DNA of 64,000 bases from Phycisphaerales bacterium. GTDB lineage: Bacteria > Planctomycetota > Phycisphaerae > Phycisphaerales > UBA1924. Numbering within the stretch: position 1 is the stretch's first letter; the number at the start of each line of letters is the position of its first letter. The notes beneath the pieces are model-generated. The model did no database searches, was not told the DNA's origin, and saw only the letters and a program-made list of their open reading frames with translations. The position numbers were made by a program, and so were the translations under genes. Where the stretch lies: contig JAJDDC010000063.1 in assembly GCA_029260515.1 (NCBI GenBank), forward strand, positions 118,569 through 182,568, written 5' to 3'. Positions 1 through 7,333 of this stretch are shown piece after piece.

Positions 1-454
1 CGATCCGATCAAAGTACTCCTCCTGCCAGAGCGGCCCACGCGATTTGCGCAGCTTGTTGATCTGAGTCGCGCTGTAGGACTTGATGCTGTGCATCAGCTC
101 ACCGAGCGTCGTGAAGGAACCGTCGTCGCCTCCAAGGGTACGGAACAGCAGATGAACATGGTCGGGCATGACGCACGCGGCGTGGAGTTGGATCTTCGAG
201 GCATGCCAGTGTGTGCACGCGTCGAGGACGATCTGTTTCTCGGCATCGGAGAACTTCCCGCCGGGCCTGAGGTTGAACGTGACGAAGAAGGTGGCGCCGC
301 CGAGGTCCCAGTGGGGGAGATTGCCGCTGGTGCGTTGGAGGAAGCGGCCGTCGTAGTGGCGCGTTGACCGGGTTGGGTGGGGGGGCTGGAAGCCCCCCCC
401 TCCGGGAGGAGAGGGGGGAAAAACCCCACCAAGTGGTGGCGCCGCCAGCACCAT
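1..454 (-). CDS. REP-associated tyrosine transposase (RAYT, Y1 HUH family), partial at window edge
   Basis: This is a single-strand DNA transposase-like HUH nuclease that acts on REP palindromes. Read on the minus strand, the protein runs through RHYDGRFLQRTSGNLPHWD, a beta strand ATFFVTFNL, the HUH motif in MPDHVHLLF, and a C-terminal helix with SIKSYSATQINK, whose Tyr is the expected nucleophile. The 3' end lies beyond base 1, so the last residues are missing. The start is uncertain: the frame is open upstream of RHYDG and is the same frame as the truncated rdgB, so the nearest ATG (454) is really an rdgB codon. Its first 30 residues are low-complexity Gly/Pro coded by a hairpin cluster. 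The family call is confident; the start and intactness are not. Confidence 0.85.
   Translation of the reverse strand, partial: MVLAAPPLGGVFPPSPPGGGGFQPPHPTRSTRHYDGRFLQRTSGNLPHWDLGGATFFVTFNLRPGGKFSDAEKQIVLDACTHWHASKIQLHAACVMPDHVHLLFRTLGGDDGSFTTLGELMHSIKSYSATQINKLRKSRGPLWQEEYFDRI
379..439. repeat. REP-like hairpin cluster next to the RAYT
   Basis: Several hairpins are packed into 61 bp. A 9-bp stem (GGGGGGGCT, 379-387, with AGCCCCCCC, 391-399) has a 3-nt loop. An imperfect stem follows around TCC-GGGA-GGA at 401-410. Then come GGGG-AAAAA-CCCC-type pairing around 413-427 and a CCACC/GGTGG stem at 426-439. RAYT proteins are known to process such palindromes, and the position immediately 5' of the transposase is typical. 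Confidence 0.7.
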
Positions 455-859
455 CGTGCACACGAACCTCGCCGTGCGCTTCTCGGGCGGCACGCCCGCG
501 AGGTCTTTCAGCAGCTTCGCGTTGTTCGCCCGGTCGCGCTGCTCGCGGGTGATGCCCGTTTCCTCGCCATCGGTCGCGTAGTGCGAGCTGATGACGCCCG
601 GCGCCCCGCCCAGGGCATCGACCTCGAGCCCCGAGTCGTCGGCGAGGCAGACACGCCCAGTCTGTCTCGCGTACGACACGGCCTTGAGCGTCGCGTTGAA
701 CTCGAACGAATCGCGCCCCTCGACGGGTTCTTCAAACTCACCCGGCAGGTCGCCCAGGCCGACGACCCGGACGCCGATGCCGTCCATGACGGCGCGGATC
801 TCGTCGACTTTGTGCGGGTTGCCGGTCGCGATCACGATGGGCTCGTCGCCGATGGGCAT
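440..859 (-). pseudogene. rdgB: rdgB (XTP/dITP diphosphatase), 3' part displaced by REP/RAYT insert
   Basis: RdgB/HAM1 enzymes hydrolyse non-canonical purine NTPs (XTP, dITP, ITP) to keep them out of DNA. From ATG 859 the minus strand gives about 140 residues of a normal RdgB: the substrate loop ATGNPHKVDEI, the region GRDSFEFNA, and the catalytic block LADDSGLEVDALGGAPG. After RTARFVCTMVLAAP the match stops. The conserved C-terminal third (GRGGFGYDP and SHR motifs) is missing and the frame continues without a stop into Gly/Pro-rich hairpin sequence and then the transposase. Either the gene is broken or an in-frame chimera is made. The lost 3' end could lie beyond the left edge on the far side of the RAYT. 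The start sits 55 bp from the divergent kinase gene. Confidence 0.8.
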
Positions 860-901
860 GCTGGACCTCCGGGGGCTCCCCCCGACAGCATTGTTGCCCG
901 C

Positions 902-907
902 TACCCT
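902..907 (+). promoter_or_regulatory. -10-like box TACCCT, 7 nt from the start codon
   Basis: TACCCT ends 7 nt before ATG 915 of the PfkB-family gene. Transcription would start at or within a few bases of the ATG, so a leaderless message is predicted. Confidence 0.5.
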
Positions 908-914
908 TCGGGCC

Positions 915-2087
915 ATGACGTCCAGGGAGCACAGATCGGCGATCGCCATCCGGGCCGCGGAGGCGATCGAGGCGAAGGCCGCGGCGGGCGAGCTGCCCAC
1001 CGCCCTGATCGGCTTCGACGGCTTCGTTGACGAGATCATCCACGTCGTGGGTCGCAGACGCTCGATGCAGGGCCACGACTTCGAGCGGATCGCGACGATC
1101 CCGGAGTTCGCCGCCCGGGCCGCGGCGGCCTCGGGGCGGAGCGCCAACATCGAGATGTACGTCAACGACGTCCGCTTCGGGGGCAACGCGCCGCTGATGG
1201 GCGGGGCGATGGGGCGCCTGGGGGCCGCGGTCGACTTCATCGGCGCCGTCGGTCATCGCGACGACCACACGAGACTCGACCCGTTGTTCGAGCCGTTCGC
1301 CGATCGCTGCCGGTCGGTCCGCCCGATCGCCAGACCCGGGCACACCGACGCGCTCGAGTTCACCGACGGCAAGCTGATGCTGGGCAAGGCGCAGACGGTC
1401 CAGGAGGTCACCTGGGACCGGATCAAGGACGTTGTCGGCCTCTCGACGATCATCGACCTCGCGGACGGCGCGGACATCATCGGCGTGACCAACTGGGTGA
1501 TGCTCGGCGGCGTCGAGGGGATCTGGGAGGGCCTGCGCGACGAGGTCTTCCCGGGGCTCTCCGACCGACCACGCCGGTTCGTGGTGGACCTGTCGGACCC
1601 GGCCAAGCGTCGCGACGAGGCGATCGCGCGGGCGATGGGTGTGCTGCGGACGATCAACGACCGCGTGCCTGTGACGCTCGGGCTGAACCTGGCCGAGTCG
1701 CAGCGGGTCGCGGGCGTGACGGGCCTGAAGATCTACGACGAGTCGCACAACTACTCGCTCGGGGCGCTGGTGAAGGAGGCGGCGTCCCAGCTGCGCGAGG
1801 CGTTGGGGCTCGAGTGCGTGGTCGTGCACCCGCGCGAGGGGGCGGCGGCCGCCAACTCAGAGGGCGCCGCGTGGTTCGAGGGGCCGTTCACCGCCAACCC
1901 GAAGCTCTCGACGGGCGCGGGCGACCATTTCAACGGGGGCTTCGCGTTCGGGCGTGCGATAGGATTGGGGGTCGAGGAGTCGCTCGCCGTCGGGTGCGCT
2001 GTTTCGGGCGCCTACGTGCGTGACGCGGTGAGCCCGGACCTGGCGAGGCTCGTCGGGTTTCTGCGGGATCTGCCCGGCTCGGACTGA
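915..2087 (+). CDS. PfkB-family carbohydrate/nucleoside kinase
   Basis: A 390-residue member of the ribokinase/PfkB superfamily, which phosphorylates a sugar or nucleoside hydroxyl with ATP in the cytoplasm. An N-terminal strand carries LIGFDGFVDEI, a glycine-rich patch FGGNAPLMGGAMGRLGA matches the substrate-side region, and the C-terminal signature STGAGDHFNGGF contains the GAGD anion hole with its catalytic Asp. The substrate cannot be told; the N-terminal substrate residues differ from ribokinase and fructokinase. The frame is open further upstream to 591, but ATG 915 is preferred because family similarity starts near it and a TACCCT box lies 7 nt upstream. The TPR-sulfotransferase gene follows 16 bp downstream, probably in the same transcript. 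Confidence 0.85.
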   Translation: MTSREHRSAIAIRAAEAIEAKAAAGELPTALIGFDGFVDEIIHVVGRRRSMQGHDFERIATIPEFAARAAAASGRSANIEMYVNDVRFGGNAPLMGGAMGRLGAAVDFIGAVGHRDDHTRLDPLFEPFADRCRSVRPIARPGHTDALEFTDGKLMLGKAQTVQEVTWDRIKDVVGLSTIIDLADGADIIGVTNWVMLGGVEGIWEGLRDEVFPGLSDRPRRFVVDLSDPAKRRDEAIARAMGVLRTINDRVPVTLGLNLAESQRVAGVTGLKIYDESHNYSLGALVKEAASQLREALGLECVVVHPREGAAAANSEGAAWFEGPFTANPKLSTGAGDHFNGGFAFGRAIGLGVEESLAVGCAVSGAYVRDAVSPDLARLVGFLRDLPGSD

Positions 2088-2103
2088 CGCGCGTGGAGCG
2101 ACG

Positions 2104-3597
2104 ATGCCGGCGAAGCTGCCCAGTCTGTACCTGAAGGAAGCGGAGCGCCAGATCGGTGTGGGCGACCTCGCGGGCGCCGCCGATTCGTACTCCGCGCTGC
2201 TCAAAGCACACCCGAAGTACATGCACCGTGGCCGGATCCGCCACCGCCTCGGCACGGTCTATTCCAGGCTTGGGGAGTGGGACCAGGCGATCACCACTCT
2301 GACGAAGGCCACCCGCGAACGCCCCGGCAACGCCGACGTGTTCTACCACCTCGCGCAGGCGCAGATCTACGCGGAGCGCCGGGAAGACGCCATACGGAGC
2401 CTTGAGAGCGCCCTGGGAATAGATCCCGACCACGCCGACTCGCTGGCACGCATGGCCGCGATGACCCAGTTCACCGAGGGCGCTGACGAGGCGATCGCCC
2501 AGGTCGAGGCGATCGAGCGGCGCGGCATCCGGAGCGCGTCGCTCGTGCTGACGTTCGCCAGCCTGGCGCCGAAGCTCGGACGCACCGATGAGGCGATCCG
2601 CCGCCTGGGCGCGATGGTGGACGAGCCTGGAGTGGACGACTCGGACCGCGCCGGGCTCCTGTTCAACATGGCCTACCTGCTCGATCGCGAGGAGCGGTAC
2701 GACGAGGCGTGGGAGGCCGCCGAACGCGGCAACCGGTCGCTCGACGCACGCCACGACCCCGGGCAGTTCGACCGCGAGGTTGACCGGATCATCGAGACCG
2801 CGACGCCCGAGCAACTCCGAGCCATGCCCGAGCCCGTGGATCGCGCCGCCGACGCCGTCCTGATCGTTGGCTCGCCCCGCTCGGGGACAACGCTGATCGA
2901 GCAGATCATCGAGGCCCACCCGCGGTCGGACACGGCCGGCGAGATGGACTCGCTGCCGCGGGCGGTCCGCGTGCTCCGCAGGGCCGCGGGCCCGACGCTC
3001 GACATCGCGCGGATCCGCCGCCCGGACGTGATCAAGGCGTCGGGGCTGTACCTGACGAACCTCCGCGAGCGGGCCTCTCGGGTCAAAGGGGCGGCGCGGC
3101 GCGTGGACAAGCAGCCGCACAACTGGGAGCACCTCGGGATCGCGTCGCGCCTCCTGCCGGAAGCGAGCGTGATCTACTGCGAGCGAGACCCGCGTGACAT
3201 CGCGATCTCGACCTTTTTCCGTAACTTCGTCGCCGGGCACCAGTACTCGACCCGCCTGGACTGGATCGGGCGTTACCTCCGCGGCTCGCGCCGCGTGATG
3301 CGCCACTGGATGGACGTGATCCCGCGCGTCACCGATTCGTTCAAGATCACCACCGCGCGGTACGAGCAGGTCGTCACCAACCCCGAGGAGGAGACGCGCC
3401 GCCTCATCGACCACATCGGCCTGGAGTGGGACGAGGCGTGCCTCCGGTTCTCGGAGCGACGCCGCGTCGTGGTGACCCTCTCCGCCGACCAGGTCGGGCG
3501 GGGCGTGTACACAGACTCGCTGCAGCGGTGGCGCCGGTACGAGAAGTACATGGGCCCGCTCATGGAGGCGCTGGGCGACGAGGCCCCGAGCGACTGA
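2104..3597 (+). CDS. TPR-repeat sulfotransferase
   Basis: A 497-residue two-part protein. Residues about 10-240 form tetratricopeptide-like helical repeats (for example the block from YSALLKAHPKY and the ALGIDPDHADS unit). From about residue 250 a P-loop-like PAPS 5'-phosphosulfate binding motif GSPRSGTTLIEQI opens a sulfotransferase domain. Later, ERDPRDIAIS fits the 3'-phosphate binding region. TPR-sulfotransferase fusions are common in bacteria and may sulfate proteins or polysaccharides; the acceptor is unknown. No signal peptide is seen, so a cytosolic role is likely. It lies 16 bp behind the kinase, probably co-transcribed. Confidence 0.85.
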   Translation: MPAKLPSLYLKEAERQIGVGDLAGAADSYSALLKAHPKYMHRGRIRHRLGTVYSRLGEWDQAITTLTKATRERPGNADVFYHLAQAQIYAERREDAIRSLESALGIDPDHADSLARMAAMTQFTEGADEAIAQVEAIERRGIRSASLVLTFASLAPKLGRTDEAIRRLGAMVDEPGVDDSDRAGLLFNMAYLLDREERYDEAWEAAERGNRSLDARHDPGQFDREVDRIIETATPEQLRAMPEPVDRAADAVLIVGSPRSGTTLIEQIIEAHPRSDTAGEMDSLPRAVRVLRRAAGPTLDIARIRRPDVIKASGLYLTNLRERASRVKGAARRVDKQPHNWEHLGIASRLLPEASVIYCERDPRDIAISTFFRNFVAGHQYSTRLDWIGRYLRGSRRVMRHWMDVIPRVTDSFKITTARYEQVVTNPEEETRRLIDHIGLEWDEACLRFSERRRVVVTLSADQVGRGVYTDSLQRWRRYEKYMGPLMEALGDEAPSD

Positions 3598-3617
3598 CCG
3601 ACGGTCGAGGCGGGCCC

Positions 3618-3623
3618 TACAGT
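3618..3623 (+). promoter_or_regulatory. -10-like box TACAGT, 6 nt from the start codon
   Basis: TACAGTTGGCCC precedes ATG 3630. The same layout recurs almost base for base at 13781 (TACCGTTGGCCC then GTG). A weak -35-like CTGACC lies 18 nt upstream. Leaderless start predicted. Confidence 0.5.
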
Positions 3624-3629
3624 TGGCCC

Positions 3630-5168
3630 ATGCACGAGATCCTTTCGCGTCTCGGGCTGGATCGTGACCCCCGCGTCACGCCGCCCGCTCAGACCGCACA
3701 AGACGGCGTTGTCCTCAGCCTCAACCCCGCCACGGGCGAGCCGCTGGCGGGTGTGAAGCTCGATACGGCCGACTCGTACGAGAAAACCATCGCCCGGGCG
3801 ACCGGGTCGTTCAAACGCTGGCGGACCGTCCCCGCGCCCAAGCGGGGCGAGGTCGTCCGCCGCATCGGCGAGGCGTACCGCGAGCATCTCGAGGACCTGG
3901 GTTCCCTGGTCGCCCTGGAGATGGGCAAGATCAAGGCCGAGGGCATCGGCGAGGTGCAGGAGACGATCGACGTCGCGGACTTCGCCGTGGGTCTCTCCCG
4001 CCAGCTCCACGGCATCACGATGCCCTCGGAGCGCCCGATGCATTCGATGCGCGAGCACTGGCTCCCGCTCGGGCCGATCGGCGTCATCACCGCGTTCAAC
4101 TTCCCCAACGCCGTGTGGGGCTGGAACGCGATGCTCGGCGCGGTCTGCGGCGACGTGTGCGTCTGGAAGCCCAGCCTCATCACGCCACTGACCGCGATCG
4201 CGACCAACAACATCGCCCAGCGCGTCGCCTCCGAGATGGGGCACGAGGGCGTGTTCGAGCTCGTCATCGGGACCGACGACGAGGTCGGCGAGCGGATGAT
4301 CGCGGATCGACGTCTGCCTCTGATCAGCGCGACCGGTTCGTGCCGCATGGGGCGCCATGTCGGCGCTGCTGTCGCGGGGCGCCTCGGCAAGTGCCTGCTC
4401 GAGCTTGGCGGGAACAACGCGGTCATCATCGAGCCCGACGCGGACCTGGACCTGGCGCTCAAGAGCACGGTCTTCGGCTCGGTCGGCACGTGCGGGCAGC
4501 GTTGCACGTCCTCGCGCCGTCTGATCATCCACGAGTCGATCGCGGACGACTTCTGCGAGAGGCTGGCGAAGGCGTACGCAACCGTGCGCATCGGGGATCC
4601 CCTGGACGAGGGGACACTCGTCGGGCCGATCATCAACGAGAACAGCGCCAGGGCGTTCGAGGACGCGATCGCGGCCGCCAAGCAGCAGGGGGGCGAGGTC
4701 ATCGCCGGCGGCGCCCGCGTGGACCCCGCGAAGCTCCCCGAGCGGCTGCGGAAGGGCGCCTACGTCCAGCCTACGATTGTGCGTGCGCCGGCCGGCAACC
4801 AACTGGCCATCGCGCAGGAGGAGACCTTCGCCCCGATCCTCTACGTCTTTACCTACAAGACGCTGGACGAGGCGATCGGGATGCACAACTCGGTGGACCA
4901 GGGTCTGAGTTCGGCGATCTTCACCGGCTCCGCACGCTCCGCCGAACGCTTCTTGAATCCTTCCGGCGCGGGCTCCGACTGTGGTCTGGCGTACGTAAAC
5001 TTGGGAACGAGCGGCGCCGAGATCGGCGGCGCGTTCGGCGGCGAGAAGGACACCGGTGGTGGTCGAGAATCCGGATCAGACGCCTGGAAGGTGTACATGA
5101 GAAGGCAGACCTGCACCGTCAACTTTGGAGATGAGTTTGCTCTGGCACAGGGGATCCGCTTTGAGTGA
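3630..5168 (+). CDS. Aldehyde dehydrogenase, ALDH7 (aminoadipate-semialdehyde dehydrogenase-like) family
   Basis: A 512-residue NAD(P)+-dependent aldehyde dehydrogenase. GPIGVITAFNFPNAVWGWN is the cofactor-side motif, LLELGGNN carries the general-base Glu (about residue 258), and GTCGQRCTSSRRL carries the nucleophilic Cys (about residue 292). GGNN and GQRCTSSRRL closely resemble antiquitin (ALDH7), which oxidises alpha-aminoadipate semialdehyde (piperideine-6-carboxylate) in lysine breakdown. Substrate by analogy only: no lysine pathway genes lie nearby. Length is normal. The start ATG 3630 follows a TACAGT box by 6 nt. Its last codons overlap the likely TTG start of rpiA, which suggests translational coupling. 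Confidence 0.88.
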   Translation: MHEILSRLGLDRDPRVTPPAQTAQDGVVLSLNPATGEPLAGVKLDTADSYEKTIARATGSFKRWRTVPAPKRGEVVRRIGEAYREHLEDLGSLVALEMGKIKAEGIGEVQETIDVADFAVGLSRQLHGITMPSERPMHSMREHWLPLGPIGVITAFNFPNAVWGWNAMLGAVCGDVCVWKPSLITPLTAIATNNIAQRVASEMGHEGVFELVIGTDDEVGERMIADRRLPLISATGSCRMGRHVGAAVAGRLGKCLLELGGNNAVIIEPDADLDLALKSTVFGSVGTCGQRCTSSRRLIIHESIADDFCERLAKAYATVRIGDPLDEGTLVGPIINENSARAFEDAIAAAKQQGGEVIAGGARVDPAKLPERLRKGAYVQPTIVRAPAGNQLAIAQEETFAPILYVFTYKTLDEAIGMHNSVDQGLSSAIFTGSARSAERFLNPSGAGSDCGLAYVNLGTSGAEIGGAFGGEKDTGGGRESGSDAWKVYMRRQTCTVNFGDEFALAQGIRFE

Positions 5169-5868
5169 CCAGAACGTCGCAGACGCGTTGGCGGAGGCCG
5201 CGATCGCGAGCGTCAAGTCAGGCATGACCGTCGGACTCGGCGCGGGCACCACCGCCGCACGGGGGGTCAGGCTCCTCGCCGACAATGTCCGCGAGGGCAA
5301 ACTCGAGATCAAGTGTGTCTGCGCCTCGGAGGCGACCGAGGACGCCGCCAAACAACTGGGGCTCGACGTCATCGAGTTCTGCCTCGTCGAGGAGCTGGAC
5401 GTCCTGATCGACGGCGCCGACGAGATCGACCGGAACCTCAACGTCATGAAGGGCTCGCGCGGCGCGATGGCCCGCGAGCGCATGCTCGCCTGGGCGTGCC
5501 GGCACACCGTCTTCATGGTCAACGACAACAAGGTCTCCGACCAGATCGGCAACAAGACCTCGCTCGCCGTCGCGGTGATGGCCTTCGGTCTCGCCTCGAC
5601 GCGGGCCGCCATCCGCCGCCTCGGGCTCAACGGCGTCTGCCGACGCGAGATGAACGGCGACCTCTTCGTCACCGACAACGGCAACCTCATCCTCGACGTC
5701 TCGCTCCGCGGCGATGAGACGCTCACCGAACTCTCCGCCGCCCTCAACGACATCCCGGGCGTCGTCGATCACGGGCTCTTCCTCTCCGAGGCCGACGAGA
5801 TCCTCATCGAATCCGAGCGGGGCGCCGTCGAGCGCCTCCTCCGCACCCACGCGACCGCAGAGGCCTGA
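5161..5868 (+). CDS. rpiA: Ribose-5-phosphate isomerase A
   Basis: RpiA interconverts ribose 5-phosphate and ribulose 5-phosphate in the pentose phosphate pathway. About 235 residues, the family's usual size. Visible motifs are GLGAGTTAARGV (phosphate loop), DGADEIDRNLN (catalytic Asp pair), MKGSRGAMARERM with the conserved Lys and Glu, and DNGNLILDV. KGSRGA replaces the usual KGGGA loop. The start is probably TTG 5161, with AGGGGA 7 nt upstream, overlapping the stop of the aldehyde dehydrogenase gene; an upstream in-frame ATG (5131) has no properly spaced ribosome site. A strong hairpin follows the stop. Confidence 0.9.
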   Translation: MSDQNVADALAEAAIASVKSGMTVGLGAGTTAARGVRLLADNVREGKLEIKCVCASEATEDAAKQLGLDVIEFCLVEELDVLIDGADEIDRNLNVMKGSRGAMARERMLAWACRHTVFMVNDNKVSDQIGNKTSLAVAVMAFGLASTRAAIRRLGLNGVCRREMNGDLFVTDNGNLILDVSLRGDETLTELSAALNDIPGVVDHGLFLSEADEILIESERGAVERLLRTHATAEA

Positions 5869-5891
5869 TCAGGGCGAACAGCTAGCTCGGT

Positions 5892-5917
5892 GGGGCCGGC
5901 ATCACGCCGGCCCTTTT
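5892..5917 (+). terminator. Rho-independent terminator after rpiA
   Basis: A GGGGCCGGC / GCCGGCCCC-type stem with an ATCAC loop is followed by TTTT on the plus strand. It lies between the convergent rpiA and cupin genes. Confidence 0.75.
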
Positions 5918-5924
5918 CGTGCGC

Positions 5925-6296
5925 TCACCCGGGCGCCCTGTCCACGCCCGTTTTCTCGCTCACCGGGCTGAACAGGTCCAGGATCAGCGTGTCCTCGATC
6001 GCCTCGCACGCGTGCGGCACGTTCGGGGGCAACTCGAGCACCTGCCCCGCCCCGAGCATGACCTCTTTGTCCGCCGCGCCCCCGGCGCGGCCGACCATGA
6101 ACCGGCACCGCCCCGAGAGCACGACGACCAGCTGCTCGTTCGGGTGGTGGTGTTCGCCGACGACGAATCCCTTGTGGAGCATCACACGCGAGATCATCAT
6201 CATCTCGCCGATGATCCGCTGGCGGTCGATCTTGTCCATCGGGCGATCGACGTCTATCGACGCCCACGTGTGCACCCTCGCCTCGTCGCGGCCCAT
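5925..6296 (-). CDS. Small cupin-domain protein
   Basis: A single-domain cupin of 123 residues. The first cupin motif is visible as GEHHHPNEQLVVVLSG (His, His and Glu metal ligands) and the second as ELPPNVPHACEA (the last His ligand), so a metal-binding barrel is likely. Such small cupins often bind or modify small acidic ligands, or sense them; no substrate can be inferred. On the minus strand, convergent with rpiA. Upstream there is a TAGACT box and a GGGAGGA ribosome site before ATG 6296. Confidence 0.82.
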   Translation of the reverse strand: MGRDEARVHTWASIDVDRPMDKIDRQRIIGEMMMISRVMLHKGFVVGEHHHPNEQLVVVLSGRCRFMVGRAGGAADKEVMLGAGQVLELPPNVPHACEAIEDTLILDLFSPVSEKTGVDRAPG

Positions 6297-6376
6297 CGCG
6301 TGTCCTCCCGTGCCCCGAGTCTACTTCCGTCCACCCCCCGCCACGCGGTACGCTGGGTCACGGCTAGGAGACCGCC

Positions 6377-7333
6377 ATGCCGCAACCCCGGATCGCCTGC
6401 TTCGCGTTGCTGACCGCCGCCACGCTCGGCGCCGCCCAGCCCGATGCCCCGCCCCCCGATGCCGATCGTCCCGTCGAGGCGACGAGCCTGCTCGGCGAGC
6501 CCCTGCACCGCCCGGCGCTGACCGACGCGGCACGGGGGACGCTCGAGGCCAATCTCGCCGTGGCGAGGGCCGAGCTGGAGGCGAACCCCGACGACGAGAT
6601 GGCGTGGATCTGGGTGGGGCGACGACTGGCATACCTAGGGCGGTACAACGACGCGATCGAGCACTACACTAAAGCCCTCGAGAAGTTCCCGAACAGCCAC
6701 AAGCTCTACCGCCACCGGGGGCACAGGTATATCACGGTCCGCGCGCTCGAAAAGGCGGAGGCGGACCTGGAGCACGCGGCGATGCTCGCCGAGAACCACC
6801 CCGACCAGATCGAGCCCGACGGCATCCCCAACGTGCGCAACCAGCCCCGCTCGACGACGGGCTCGAACATCTGGTACCACCTCGCGCTCGTCCGCTATCT
6901 CCGGGGCGAGTTCCGGGAGGCGGGCGACAGGTTCGAGACGTGCCTGCGATTTTCGCGCAACCACGACATGATCGTGTCGACCAGGTACTGGATCTTCCTG
7001 TCACGCCTGCGCGAGGGTCGGGGGTGGGACGACCTCGAGCCGATCCTGCGCCCGATCGACGCCGAGATGGACGTGATCGAGAACCACGCGTACCACCGGC
7101 TGCTGCTGCTGTTCCTGGGCCAGCTGCTCGAAGAAGATCTGATGGAGGGGCTGGAGCCGGGGGGCGTGGAGTACGCGACGATCGCCTACGGCGTCGCACG
7201 CGTCCGGGCGCTGGAGGGCGACGAGCGGGGCTGCCGAGAACTGCTCGAAGAGATCGTGAAGGATGAGATGTGGCCCGCGTTCGGGCACATCGCGGCCGAG
7301 GCGGACCTGGCGCGCCTCAAACGCGACGACTGA
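6377..7333 (+). CDS. Exported TPR-repeat protein
   Basis: A 318-residue protein with an N-terminal signal peptide (MPQPRIACFALLTAATLGAAQ, cleavage near AAQ) and then tetratricopeptide helices. The clearest unit covers about residues 70-105 (WVGRRLAYLGRYNDAIEHYTKALEKFPN), followed by a degenerate repeat HRGHRYITVRALEKAEADLEHA. Function unknown; TPR proteins usually scaffold other proteins, here probably in the periplasm. The start has an AGGAG site 6 nt upstream and a TACGCT box at 6349-6354. Its stop codon directly abuts the stop codon of the convergent isocitrate dehydrogenase gene. Confidence 0.8.
   Translation: MPQPRIACFALLTAATLGAAQPDAPPPDADRPVEATSLLGEPLHRPALTDAARGTLEANLAVARAELEANPDDEMAWIWVGRRLAYLGRYNDAIEHYTKALEKFPNSHKLYRHRGHRYITVRALEKAEADLEHAAMLAENHPDQIEPDGIPNVRNQPRSTTGSNIWYHLALVRYLRGEFREAGDRFETCLRFSRNHDMIVSTRYWIFLSRLREGRGWDDLEPILRPIDAEMDVIENHAYHRLLLLFLGQLLEEDLMEGLEPGGVEYATIAYGVARVRALEGDERGCRELLEEIVKDEMWPAFGHIAAEADLARLKRDD

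Noticed and set aside
591..914. Long N-terminal extension of the PfkB-family gene
   Set aside because: It runs antisense to rdgB, has no family similarity, and ATG 915 has its own -10-like box.
5125..5160. Earlier start for rpiA at 5125 or 5131
   Set aside because: No properly spaced ribosome site; TTG 5161 has AGGGGA 7 nt upstream and fits the usual RpiA length.
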